A stretch of DNA of 64,000 nt, taken from PALSA-610 sp038213435 (GTDB lineage: Bacteria; Actinomycetota; Acidimicrobiia; IMCC26256; PALSA-610). A model generated the notes under the pieces. The model did no database searches, was not told where the DNA came from, and was given only the letters and a program-made list of their open reading frames with translations. The DNA is taken from contig JBBQTI010000003.1 in assembly GCA_038213435.1 (NCBI GenBank), positions 1-64,000 on the forward strand, given 5' to 3'. This document shows positions 34,304 to 42,461 of this stretch, in pieces; the first letter of the stretch is position 1; the number at the start of each line of letters is the position of its first letter. Position numbers and translations under genes: made by a program.

Positions 34304-36903
34304 AGCCGGCGCATCCGTCCGCCGGCGAGGATCGCGCTCGCCCACGCGCCGACCCGCGTCCGGTCGATCTTCGAGTTGTGTCGCTTGTCCACGGGCAACG
34401 CGGGGACGACGAAGACGGCCGCGATGTCGACGGACGCGGCGGCCCGGATCCGTTCCGCCAGCACGCGGGACGCCAGGTCGGGCCGGCGCGGTCGTTCCGT
34501 AGGAGCGACGACCACGACAACCTGCTGCGTCCCGGTCGGCCCCACGCCAACCGCCGCGGCGTGGTCGACGTCGGAGACCGACTCGACCGCCTGCTCGATC
34601 CCGACGGGTGTCACGGGCCCGTCGGCCGTGGTGATGACGTGGATCATGCGGCCCTCGATCCAAAGCCGACCCTGCTCATCGAGGTGGCCGACGTCGCCGC
34701 TGCGGTGCCAGTGCGGCGGCTGCTCGCTCGCGTGCTGGGTGACCCAGAGCTTGTCGTAACTGTCTTTCACGTGCGCGGCCTGGACGCAGACTTCGCCCGC
34801 GACATCCGCGTGGGTCGTCAACTCGCCGGTGGCGTGGCCCGTTTCGTCGAGCGGACTGATCGCGACGGAGACCTCGGCGAGAGGACGGCCGACGCAGACG
34901 CCCTCGCCCGCGCCCGCGGCCTCGATCCCGGCGGGCGTGATGTCGGAAACCGGCAGAACCTCGGTCATGCCGTACGGGGTATGGGCCTCGGCGTTCGGCA
35001 TGATCTCGACCGCGGCACGCAGAACCGAGCTGGGCACCGGCGCCCCGGCAGACAACAGCAGCCGCACCTTGGCGAGGGCCGCACGATGGCGCGGCGTGAG
35101 ATCACCGGCAGTGGCGATCACGTTCGCCAAAGCCGCGGGTGATGCGAACACGAGCGATGCTCCGATGGCCTCGGCGGCCTCGGCCAGCGCGACCGCGCGC
35201 AGGGAGCCCGGCGCGGTCACGCTCATGTCGGGTACGACCGACGGCACCCCCATCGCCGGGCCGTACAGGGCGAAGGGCGCGAACGCAGCAACGAAGCGGT
35301 CGTCGGCGTTGATGTCGTACACACGCGCCAGCGTGTCGCGCTGGGCCTGGAGCTGGTGATGTCGATACGACACCCCCTTGGCCGGGCCGGTGGCACCCGA
35401 AGTGAAGACCACCGCGGCCGGGTCGGAATCGGCCGGCGTCGGCGGCGCGGGCCGGCCGTCGCCGCCGGCGCGGAGTGCATCCAGTGTGGTCGACACACCG
35501 AGCACCCGCGCGACGGGCGCGGTCAACCCGGTGGCCGCAATTCGTTTCCCCGGCCACCCCAAGACGCGCGCGGCGGTCAGGGCGCGCGGTATGCCGATGA
35601 GGTAGCGCGGTGTCGCGCTCTTCAGCGCGCGACTGATACCGCGGGCACCGAGGCCGGCGTCGACCAACACCACGACCGCCGCCATACGCCAGCACGCGTA
35701 GAGGCACACCGTGAGGTCGAGTCCGGGTGGTATCAGCAGCGCGACGCGATCGCCTCTCTCGACACCGTGCTGCACCAGGCCGGCCGCCACGCGCCGCACG
35801 TCGGCGTCGAGCGCGGCGAAGCTGGTCGACGCCCCGACCCCGTGCTCGGTCATCTCGATCATCGCCACTTCGGTGTCGCCCGCGCGCCGGTCGAGCGCGG
35901 CCCACGCCGGAGCCCGCGGTACCCGCGCCGCGATGGCCGGTGGCGCGCCGGCCGGTGACACGCGAGACGACGCCCGATGCAGCTGGGCGACCCACTCGTG
36001 CACCACTCCGGCGACGTCTGCGTCCTCGGACACGAGGTGGCTCGCTCCCACGAACCGGTGAACATCGGCTCGAGGCAGGCGGGCCTCGAGATCACGAAGG
36101 TAGACATCGGAGAACACCGGATCCGACGGCCCCCACAGGAGCAGCGCGGGGATCTCCCGCAGGGAGTCCACGGCGGCGACGATTTCTTCGATCGCCCCGG
36201 CGCTGGGGTGCGACGCATCGAGGGGAATGTCCTGCACGAACGCGCCGATGCCGGCGCGCCGCTCGGCTGACCGGTACGGCGCGTGATACGCGTCGCGAAT
36301 CGGCTTGGCCAGCCGCGGTCGGGACAACTCGAGCGCGGTCTGGATGAACGCCGGCGTCCTCACGCACACGAGCTGCAGCACACCCGGCAGACGAGCCATG
36401 CGGATCAGAGCCGGAGCGCGCGCGCCCGGGGGCTGATGGACTGCGGTGTTGGTCAAGACCACGCCGTCGAGCTGCGCCCGATGCCTCGCCGCCCATCCGA
36501 GCGAGATCGGACCGCCCCAGTCGTGAGCAAGGGTCACGATCCGCCCGCTCAGGTCGAGCTGGTCGGTGAGCGCGCAGAGGTCGTCGACGCGTTGTTGCAG
36601 CCGGCGCGTCGTGCCGGTGCGCTCGGAGAAACCCATCTCGAGCTGGTCGACGGCGACCACTCGAACCCCCGGATCGGCTCGGGCCAGCACGTTTCGCCAC
36701 AGGTATGACCACGTCGGGTTGCCGTGCACACACAGCAATGTGACGATCGGGTCGGCCACACCGTTGTCGAGCACGTGCCAGGTCCGCCCGACCCCGTCGA
36801 GGTTCGGCGTGACGATCAGCCGCGACCATGACGGATCGAGTCCCGAGAGGTCCCGCGGCGGCAACGTTGCCGGCGCCGTGAATCCGATCCCCTTCCGCGA
36901 CAC
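34300..36903 (-). CDS. oleBC: OleBC fusion: beta-lactone decarboxylase - beta-lactone synthetase
   Basis: The product is 867 residues. Residues 1-310 are a haloalkane dehalogenase-like alpha/beta-hydrolase: oxyanion motif VHGNPTWSY near 60, nucleophile Asp128 in LAHDWGG, acid Asp261 in WGPSDPVF and base His289 in VGASHLV. Residues about 335-867 are an AMP-ligase: P-loop VVFTSGATGPAKGVSY near 500, TPYGMTEVLPVS, RSGDVGHLDEQG and HNSKIDR with the C-terminal Lys. This hydrolase-ligase order is the OleB-OleC fusion known from actinobacteria such as Micrococcus; OleC closes a beta-hydroxy acid to a beta-lactone and OleB decarboxylates it to an alkene. The GTG is leaderless and divergent from a DUF2505-like gene. 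Confidence 0.88.
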   Translation of the reverse strand: MSRKGIGFTAPATLPPRDLSGLDPSWSRLIVTPNLDGVGRTWHVLDNGVADPIVTLLCVHGNPTWSYLWRNVLARADPGVRVVAVDQLEMGFSERTGTTRRLQQRVDDLCALTDQLDLSGRIVTLAHDWGGPISLGWAARHRAQLDGVVLTNTAVHQPPGARAPALIRMARLPGVLQLVCVRTPAFIQTALELSRPRLAKPIRDAYHAPYRSAERRAGIGAFVQDIPLDASHPSAGAIEEIVAAVDSLREIPALLLWGPSDPVFSDVYLRDLEARLPRADVHRFVGASHLVSEDADVAGVVHEWVAQLHRASSRVSPAGAPPAIAARVPRAPAWAALDRRAGDTEVAMIEMTEHGVGASTSFAALDADVRRVAAGLVQHGVERGDRVALLIPPGLDLTVCLYACWRMAAVVVLVDAGLGARGISRALKSATPRYLIGIPRALTAARVLGWPGKRIAATGLTAPVARVLGVSTTLDALRAGGDGRPAPPTPADSDPAAVVFTSGATGPAKGVSYRHHQLQAQRDTLARVYDINADDRFVAAFAPFALYGPAMGVPSVVPDMSVTAPGSLRAVALAEAAEAIGASLVFASPAALANVIATAGDLTPRHRAALAKVRLLLSAGAPVPSSVLRAAVEIMPNAEAHTPYGMTEVLPVSDITPAGIEAAGAGEGVCVGRPLAEVSVAISPLDETGHATGELTTHADVAGEVCVQAAHVKDSYDKLWVTQHASEQPPHWHRSGDVGHLDEQGRLWIEGRMIHVITTADGPVTPVGIEQAVESVSDVDHAAAVGVGPTGTQQVVVVVAPTERPRRPDLASRVLAERIRAAASVDIAAVFVVPALPVDKRHNSKIDRTRVGAWASAILAGGRMRRL

Positions 36904-36909
36904 GCCGGG

Positions 36910-36926
36910 ATCGTACGCGTTACGGT
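36910..36926. promoter_or_regulatory. Back-to-back leaderless promoters, oleBC and DUF2505-like gene
   Basis: The 30 bases between two divergent GTG codons hold a minus-strand TACGAT (36915-36910) six bases from the oleBC GTG and a plus-strand TACGGT (36921-36926) seven bases from the other GTG. The centre, CGTA-CGCGT-TACG, is dyad-like. Neither gene has a Shine-Dalgarno, so both should be leaderless and may share control. Confidence 0.55.
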
Positions 36927-36933
36927 TCGCGGC

Positions 36934-37437
36934 GTGGACTCTCAGCAGCAATACGCGTACCAGGCCGCCCCGGACGTTGTGTTCGCCATGTTCTGCGACC
37001 CCGAGTTCCTGCGCGCGAAGTTCGAGGCGACGGAAGCGCTGGAGCACGAGATCGTCGAGTGCGCGGCGACGCCCGACGGTGGCTTCCGTATCGTGACCAA
37101 TCGCACCGTTCAGGCCGACATCCCGGGCTTCGCCAAGAAGTTCTTCAAGCCCAACAATGCGATGACGCAGACCGAGGAGTGGGGACCCGAGTCGGGGGGA
37201 ATCCGGGAAGGCACGTGGGGCATCGAGCCGCACGGGGTGCCGGTCTCGGTCTCAACCTCGGGCACCACCCGTCTGGAGCCGGCCGACGGAGGTGCGGTGC
37301 AACACATCGCCGCCAAGATCAAGGTCTCGGTGCCGCTCATCGGCGGCAAGCTCGAGCGCTTCGTCTACGACCAGGCGAAAAAGACGATGGACCTCGAGCA
37401 CGACTTCGGCGAGCAGTGGCTCCGCGAGCACACGTAG
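36934..37437 (+). CDS. DUF2505-like SRPBCC protein
   Basis: The product is 167 residues from a GTG. YAYQAAPDVVFAMFCDPEF at the N terminus, EEWGP near 82, and a C-terminal helix (GGKLERFVYDQAKKTMDLEHDFGEQWL) match the actinobacterial DUF2505 branch of START-like proteins, expected to hold a hydrophobic ligand. Because its promoter is back to back with oleBC, a role in binding a lipid intermediate of that pathway is possible but unproven. Confidence 0.8.
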   Translation: MDSQQQYAYQAAPDVVFAMFCDPEFLRAKFEATEALEHEIVECAATPDGGFRIVTNRTVQADIPGFAKKFFKPNNAMTQTEEWGPESGGIREGTWGIEPHGVPVSVSTSGTTRLEPADGGAVQHIAAKIKVSVPLIGGKLERFVYDQAKKTMDLEHDFGEQWLREHT

Positions 37438-37444
37438 CAGCGCG

Positions 37445-39751
37445 TCACGTCGAAGCCGTTTGAATAGCGCGCCAGACGCGCTCGGCGGTGCAGGGCATGT
37501 CCATGTGCGTCACGCCGAACGGGCTCAGCGCGTCGACGACGGCGTTGTGGATGGCCGGCGTGGATCCGATGGTGCCGGATTCGCCGATGCCCTTGGCACC
37601 CAGTGGGTTGCGGGGGCTGTCGGTCTGGGTGTTCGACACCTCGAAGCTGCACAGCTCGGCCGCCGACGGGATCGAGTAGTCGACCAGGGTTGCGGTGATC
37701 GGGTTGCCGTCGTCGTCGTACTGCATCCACTCGTACAACGCCTGGGCCGCGCCCTGGGCGATGCCGCCGTGCTGCTGGCCGGCGACCAGGAGCGGGTTCA
37801 GGATGCGTCCGCAGTCGTCGACGGCGACGTGACGCAACATCGTGACCTGACCGGTCTCGGTATCGACCTCCACCACCGACACGTGCGCGCCGAACGGGAA
37901 CGTGGAGTCGGTGCCGTCGAAGTCGAGCTCGTGGCGCAGCGCGGCGGGTTCGAGCCCCTGGGGCAGCCTGGAGGCGTCGCGGGAGGCGACCGCCAGCTCC
38001 GCCCATGACAGACCCGCAGAGGGAACCCCCGCCACGTGCAGGCCCTCGCCGCCGACGACGATGTCGGCGGCCGACGCCTCGAGGACGTGACCGGCGATGT
38101 TGCGGGCTCGGTCGAGCACCTCGTTCGACGCGATGTGAATAGCGCTGCCCGCCGTCTGCAGCGAACGCGAACCCATCGTGCCGGCACCGCGGGGCACACG
38201 GTCGGTGTCGGAGTCGACGAGGGTGATCTTGTCCATCGGGATACCGAGCACCTCGCTCGCCAACATGGCGAACGCCGTGTGATGGCCTTGGCCGTGCGCG
38301 CTCGTGCCGGCGAGCACACTCGCGGCACCGTCGTCGTGGATCTCGACCGCGCCGAACTCGACGTGGAGCCCGACCGGCGCGGTGACCTCCACGTAGGTCG
38401 ACACGCCGATTCCGAGCTGCTTGATGTCCTTGCTCGCGCGCCTCTGCGCCTGCTCGGCGCGCAACTCGGCGTAGCCCGAAGCCTCCAACGCGGCGTCGAG
38501 CGACTTCTCGTACTCGCCCGAGTCGTAGTTGGCGCCGGTGGGGGTCGTGAGCGGGAACTTGCCGGGCGGGATGAAGTTCGCCCGCCGAATCTCGGTCGGA
38601 TCCATGCCGAGCCGGCTGGCCGCCACGTCGAGCACTCGCTCGATGAGCTGCGTCGCTTCCGGGCGTCCGGCGCCTCGATAGGCACCGACGGAAGTGGTGT
38701 TCGTCATCACCGTCGTCGACGTGAACCGCACGTTGGGGATGTCGTACACGCCGACCGACATCATCTGGGTGAGCATCGGCAAGATCGCGCCGATGCCGGG
38801 ATACGCGCCGGCCGAGGCCACAACCGTTTCGTCGAGGCCGACGATCGTCCCGTCCGACTTCACGCCGAGCCGGGCCGTCATCACGTAGTCGCGGCCGTGT
38901 ACCAGCGACAACATGTCCTCGGAGCGCGTCGCGATCCACTTCACCGGACGTCCGAGCTTCAGCGCCGCCGCGGCGGTGACGAGATGCTCGACGTACGGCG
39001 ACGACTTGGGGCCGAAGCCGCCGCCCACCCACCCGCACACGACGCGCAACTGGGCCGGCTCGAGACCGAGCATCGGGGCGTACTCGGCCTGGATGGAGTG
39101 CGGCGCCTGGTGGGAGACCCAACAGGTGAGACGGCCATCGGTCGGCACCGCCAGGATGCCGTTGGTCTCCATCGGAACGCCGGCCAGGCGTTGGCTCACC
39201 ATGGTGACCTCGGCGACGACATCCGCGCCGGCGAGCGGTTCGGCTTCGCCCTTCTCCGGGAACGTGGTGCTGAAGCACACGTTCGATCCATGGTCGGCAA
39301 ACAAAAGTGGGGCGTCGGGCGACAGCGCGTCGAGCGGGCTCACGACCGAAGGCAAGGGGTCGTAATCGACGACGACGCTCTCGGCCGCGTCGGCGGCCTG
39401 GTAACGCGTCTGCGCGACGACGGCCGCGACGACGTCGCCGACGAATCGCACCTTGTCCGTCGCGAACACCGGCCGATTCAACGTCTCCGGCATCATCGGG
39501 AACTGGTGCAACGACGCGAGGCCGAGATCGTCGCCACCCGAGTGGTACACGCCCACCACACCCGGCATCGACAAGGTCTCCGCGATGTCGACCGAGCGCA
39601 GGTTGCCGTGCGCGACGGTCGACCGCACGAAGGCCACGTGCAGCGTGCCCGGCTCGACGAGGTCGTCGACGTACTTCCCCGTCCCCGTCAACAGCGCAGG
39701 GTCTTCGAGGCGACGGACGGCATTCCCGAGGATCGAACCCGACGCAGGCAT
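37445..39751 (-). CDS. Molybdenum hydroxylase large subunit, CoxL-like (form II type)
   Basis: The product is 768 residues with GGGGGG six bases before the ATG. It contains the molybdopterin cytosine dinucleotide-binding motifs of the xanthine dehydrogenase family: WVGGGFGPKSSPYVEH near 225, AYRGAGRPEATQLIE near 355, GTSAHGQGHHTAFAM and the catalytic Glu in AKGIGESGTIGS near 730. The active-site loop reads AYRGAGR rather than the AYxCSFR of true CO dehydrogenase, so it oxidises another substrate. The FAD and iron-sulfur subunits usually encoded beside it are absent from this window. It is divergent from a TetR gene, which could control it. Confidence 0.88.
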   Translation of the reverse strand: MPASGSILGNAVRRLEDPALLTGTGKYVDDLVEPGTLHVAFVRSTVAHGNLRSVDIAETLSMPGVVGVYHSGGDDLGLASLHQFPMMPETLNRPVFATDKVRFVGDVVAAVVAQTRYQAADAAESVVVDYDPLPSVVSPLDALSPDAPLLFADHGSNVCFSTTFPEKGEAEPLAGADVVAEVTMVSQRLAGVPMETNGILAVPTDGRLTCWVSHQAPHSIQAEYAPMLGLEPAQLRVVCGWVGGGFGPKSSPYVEHLVTAAAALKLGRPVKWIATRSEDMLSLVHGRDYVMTARLGVKSDGTIVGLDETVVASAGAYPGIGAILPMLTQMMSVGVYDIPNVRFTSTTVMTNTTSVGAYRGAGRPEATQLIERVLDVAASRLGMDPTEIRRANFIPPGKFPLTTPTGANYDSGEYEKSLDAALEASGYAELRAEQAQRRASKDIKQLGIGVSTYVEVTAPVGLHVEFGAVEIHDDGAASVLAGTSAHGQGHHTAFAMLASEVLGIPMDKITLVDSDTDRVPRGAGTMGSRSLQTAGSAIHIASNEVLDRARNIAGHVLEASAADIVVGGEGLHVAGVPSAGLSWAELAVASRDASRLPQGLEPAALRHELDFDGTDSTFPFGAHVSVVEVDTETGQVTMLRHVAVDDCGRILNPLLVAGQQHGGIAQGAAQALYEWMQYDDDGNPITATLVDYSIPSAAELCSFEVSNTQTDSPRNPLGAKGIGESGTIGSTPAIHNAVVDALSPFGVTHMDMPCTAERVWRAIQTAST

Positions 39752-39798
39752 GAACAACCCCCCGTATGTCGACGTGGGCACGCTATCCCGCATCGCGC

Positions 39799-39828
39799 TT
39801 GACACGGCTGTGTGAAAACCGTATTTTC
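39799..39828 (+). promoter_or_regulatory. TetR operon promoter with an overlapping dyad
   Basis: TTGACA (39799-39804) and TATTTT (39822-39827) have an optimal 17-base spacer. A dyad, GAAAA-CCGTA-TTTTC (39814-39828), covers the -10 and is a likely TetR operator. Transcription would start about five bases before the ATG at 39839, which rules out the GTG at 39812 that lies inside the promoter. Confidence 0.7.
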
Positions 39829-39838
39829 GCTTCCGCAT

Positions 39839-40474
39839 ATGGCGATCTCGGAGCGTGTCGCAGCCCGGTCGACCGAAGCCGCCCGCGCCCGTGCCGAAAC
39901 CGAGGTCACCGCGCTCCTCGAAGCGGCGCTCGGGGCGCTCACCGATCACGGGTCGGCCGGGCTCACGGTCGCCGATGTCCTGCAGCGCGCCGGTCTCTCC
40001 ACGCGCGCGTTCTACCGGCACTTCGCCAGCAAGGACGAGCTCGTGCTCGCCGTGTTCACCGCGGAGCTGGAACGCAGCCTGGCGCGCCGTCAGGCCGCGG
40101 TCGACGCCGCGCCCGACGCCACCCGCGCGGTGGTCGCGTGGATCGACGAGACGCTCGCGCTCGGCTACGCGCCGCGGCGCGCGCCGCGGACCCGGACGCT
40201 GTTCGCCGAAGGCGCGCGCCTGCGCCCCGACCACCCGGACCAGTTCGCCGAAACGGTGGCTGCGCTCCTCGCACCGCTGGTCGGCGCACTCCGGGCCGGC
40301 CGCCGCTCGGGAGAGCTCCCCGCGACCGACCCCGAGCGCGACGCCGTGAGCATCCATGCCGTCACGTGGGAGCTCGTCGAGCGACGCCTCGCCGGCGACA
40401 CGCGCCTCTCCCTGCCCGAAGCCCGCGCGCACGTCGCGCGGTTCTGCCTCCCCGCGCTCGGCGCCCGGCCGTGA
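39839..40474 (+). CDS. TetR-family regulator
   Basis: The product is 211 residues. The helix-turn-helix spans about 35-65: LTVADVLQRAGLSTRAFYRHFASKDEL. The C-terminal ligand domain is variable, as usual. The start follows from the promoter position. Its stop overlaps the GTG of the PaaK-like ligase (GTGA), so it is the first gene of a seven-gene operon, and the dyad on its promoter suggests it represses the operon, perhaps sensing a CoA ester or aromatic compound, and possibly the divergent molybdenum hydroxylase. Confidence 0.88.
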   Translation: MAISERVAARSTEAARARAETEVTALLEAALGALTDHGSAGLTVADVLQRAGLSTRAFYRHFASKDELVLAVFTAELERSLARRQAAVDAAPDATRAVVAWIDETLALGYAPRRAPRTRTLFAEGARLRPDHPDQFAETVAALLAPLVGALRAGRRSGELPATDPERDAVSIHAVTWELVERRLAGDTRLSLPEARAHVARFCLPALGARP

Positions 40475-41808
40475 GCGTGCCGCCCGTCGAGAGCACCTTC
40501 TACGACGCGGAGTACGAGACGATGCCGCGCGACCGGCTCGCCGACCTCCAACTCGAGCTGCTCCTCGACACCATCGCCTTCACGTACGAGCGCTCTTCTC
40601 TCATCCGGGAGCTGTGGCGGAAGGCGCGCATCACGCCCGCCGACATCCGCACGCTCGACGACTTCCGCGAGAAGGTGCCGTTCATCTCCAAGGACGCGGT
40701 CCGCCGCTTCCGCGACCGGCACGCCGATCCGTACGGCGGGCTGCTCTGCCTCCCGCCCGCGGAGCTGACGGCGATCATGTCGACGTCGGGCACCACCGGC
40801 GACCCGACGCTCGTCGCGGAGAAGTGGGGCGGCGCATCGATCGGACGGCCGGCGATCATGTACCGCGACTTCTGGGGCATGGGCGTGCGTCCCGGTGACT
40901 ATTTCTCGCTGTTCCTCTTCACCTTCCGCGGCCCGACCTACGGGTTCGTCCAGAGCCTCGACGCCGTGCCCCTCCTCTTCGACTACGACCTCGACGAGAT
41001 CGAACGACTGCTCCGGCTGTCGATCGAGTACGGGCCCACCGCGATGTACAACTTCGGCGGCACGATGATCCTCGCCACCGAGCAGATCGCGGCGCGAGCC
41101 GGGATCGACCCACGCGAGGCCTTCGCCTCGTATCGCGGCATCGTCTGGGCCGGCGAGCCCCTCGGCGCGCGCGCCCGCGCGCTCGCCCGGGATTGGGGCA
41201 TGTCACTCTTCGAGCACTCGTCGGTCGGCGACGTCACCGCCAGCTTCGAGTGCTCCGCGCACGACGGGATGCACGTGTGGGAGGACACCGTCCTCGTCGA
41301 GGGCATCGATCCGGACGCCGTGGATCACCGCGATGCCGCCGCCGTGACCGACGACGACGCGCGCTGCGAGCTCGTCGCGACCGCGCTCACGAATCGCGTC
41401 GCGCCACTCGTTCGGTATCGCAGTGACGACATCGTGCGGATCACGCGAACGCCGTGCCCGTGCGGCCGCACGCACGCTCGCATCCGGACCGTCGGCCGGA
41501 AGGGCGACGAGGTCGTCGTCGCCGGACGATCCGTGCTGCCGGTGGACGTATGGAGCGCGATCGATTCGATCGATGCCTGCCGGCTCGGACTCTTCCAGAT
41601 CATCCGCCCGGCACGCGAGCTCGACGAGCTGCGGCTGCGCGTGGGTTACCAGGACACCGCTCAGTCGCGTCTGTCGACCCTCGCCGACGAGATCGCGGCC
41701 GCCGTGATTGCGGCGGTCGGCGTGACCCCGGCCGTCGAGCTCGTGCCGAACGCCGAGCTGCTCCGCCTCGGCCCGCCCCACAAGATCCCGCGGGTGGCGG
41801 CCCGATGA
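40471..41808 (+). CDS. Phenylacetate-CoA ligase-like (PaaK family) enzyme
   Basis: The product is 445 residues. The PaaK-type adenylation motif is present as STSGTTGDPTLVAEK near 100 (the usual SSGTTGxPT), with GEPLGARARALA near 230 and DIVRITRTPCPCGRTHARI near 335, where PaaK enzymes have a Cys-rich CxCGR motif. It activates an aryl or other carboxylic acid to a CoA ester through an acyl-adenylate. It is the first enzyme of the operon and likely makes the CoA substrate for the aldolase and degradative steps downstream. The next gene overlaps by ATGA. Confidence 0.85.
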   Translation: MSVPPVESTFYDAEYETMPRDRLADLQLELLLDTIAFTYERSSLIRELWRKARITPADIRTLDDFREKVPFISKDAVRRFRDRHADPYGGLLCLPPAELTAIMSTSGTTGDPTLVAEKWGGASIGRPAIMYRDFWGMGVRPGDYFSLFLFTFRGPTYGFVQSLDAVPLLFDYDLDEIERLLRLSIEYGPTAMYNFGGTMILATEQIAARAGIDPREAFASYRGIVWAGEPLGARARALARDWGMSLFEHSSVGDVTASFECSAHDGMHVWEDTVLVEGIDPDAVDHRDAAAVTDDDARCELVATALTNRVAPLVRYRSDDIVRITRTPCPCGRTHARIRTVGRKGDEVVVAGRSVLPVDVWSAIDSIDACRLGLFQIIRPARELDELRLRVGYQDTAQSRLSTLADEIAAAVIAAVGVTPAVELVPNAELLRLGPPHKIPRVAAR

Positions 41809-42461
41809 CCTCGACCTGGGGCGTCGGGCAGTACGTCGACCGCGCGGGTGTCCGGGTCGCCTGGGATGTCTCCCACGCCGAGATCCGACGAGACGCGGGC
41901 GGGGCGACCACGCGGCTCGAAGCCATCGGCGTCGAGCCGGGCCGGCGCGTGCTCTGGTGCTCCATGCTCTCGGAGGCCGCGCAGTTCTGGCCGTTCATCA
42001 TCGCGACGATGTTGCGCGGCGCGCAGCTCTCCTGCGCGGATGCGACCCGCGGTGAAGCGGTACGGGTCGCGATGTTCACCCGCCAGATGACCTACCATGC
42101 CGTGCTCGGCGTGAACGGCGCGTTGCTCGACGGGCTCGACGATCTCGGCCGCCCGTACGCCGACGTCTTCCACGAGGTGTGCGTGCTCGGCGCCCGTCCG
42201 GATGCGCACGACCGACTCGTCGCAGCCGGACTGCGCCCTACACATTTCGTCCTGGCGGGGCCGGCCGTCGCGATCGGCGACGAACCGGGCGCGCCCGCGC
42301 GCGTCGATTCGACGGAGTGGGAGCTGCACGACGTCGACAATCACGTCGCGGTCACCAATCTCGCCGAACGCGCGAGCCGTTTCAACCGGACGGCAACCGC
42401 GATCTGCGCCCGGCAGATCACCACCGAAACGTTCGTCCCCATCTCCTCGCGAGGTAACTGA
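41805..42461 (+). CDS. ANL ligase N-subdomain-like protein, function unknown
   Basis: The product is 218 residues. Around residues 40-90 it reads like the first part of an AMP-ligase (LEAIGVEPGRRVLWC, FWPFIIATMLRGAQLSCA), but there is no P-loop, no A5 motif and no C-terminal domain. It is not an obvious fragment of a broken gene: it is complete, with ATGA and TGATG overlaps to both neighbours, and so is under translation. It may be a partner or regulator of a ligase in the operon. No catalytic residue can be proposed. Confidence 0.6.
   Translation: MTSTWGVGQYVDRAGVRVAWDVSHAEIRRDAGGATTRLEAIGVEPGRRVLWCSMLSEAAQFWPFIIATMLRGAQLSCADATRGEAVRVAMFTRQMTYHAVLGVNGALLDGLDDLGRPYADVFHEVCVLGARPDAHDRLVAAGLRPTHFVLAGPAVAIGDEPGAPARVDSTEWELHDVDNHVAVTNLAERASRFNRTATAICARQITTETFVPISSRGN

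Noticed and set aside
37365..39278. A 637-codon frame overlapping the molybdenum hydroxylase on the same strand
   Set aside because: It is an Arg/Gly-rich out-of-phase reading of the hydroxylase, which itself has all its catalytic motifs.
39812..39838. The GTG at 39812 as start of the TetR gene
   Set aside because: It lies between the -35 and -10 of a near-consensus promoter, so it would not be transcribed. The ATG at 39839 fits.
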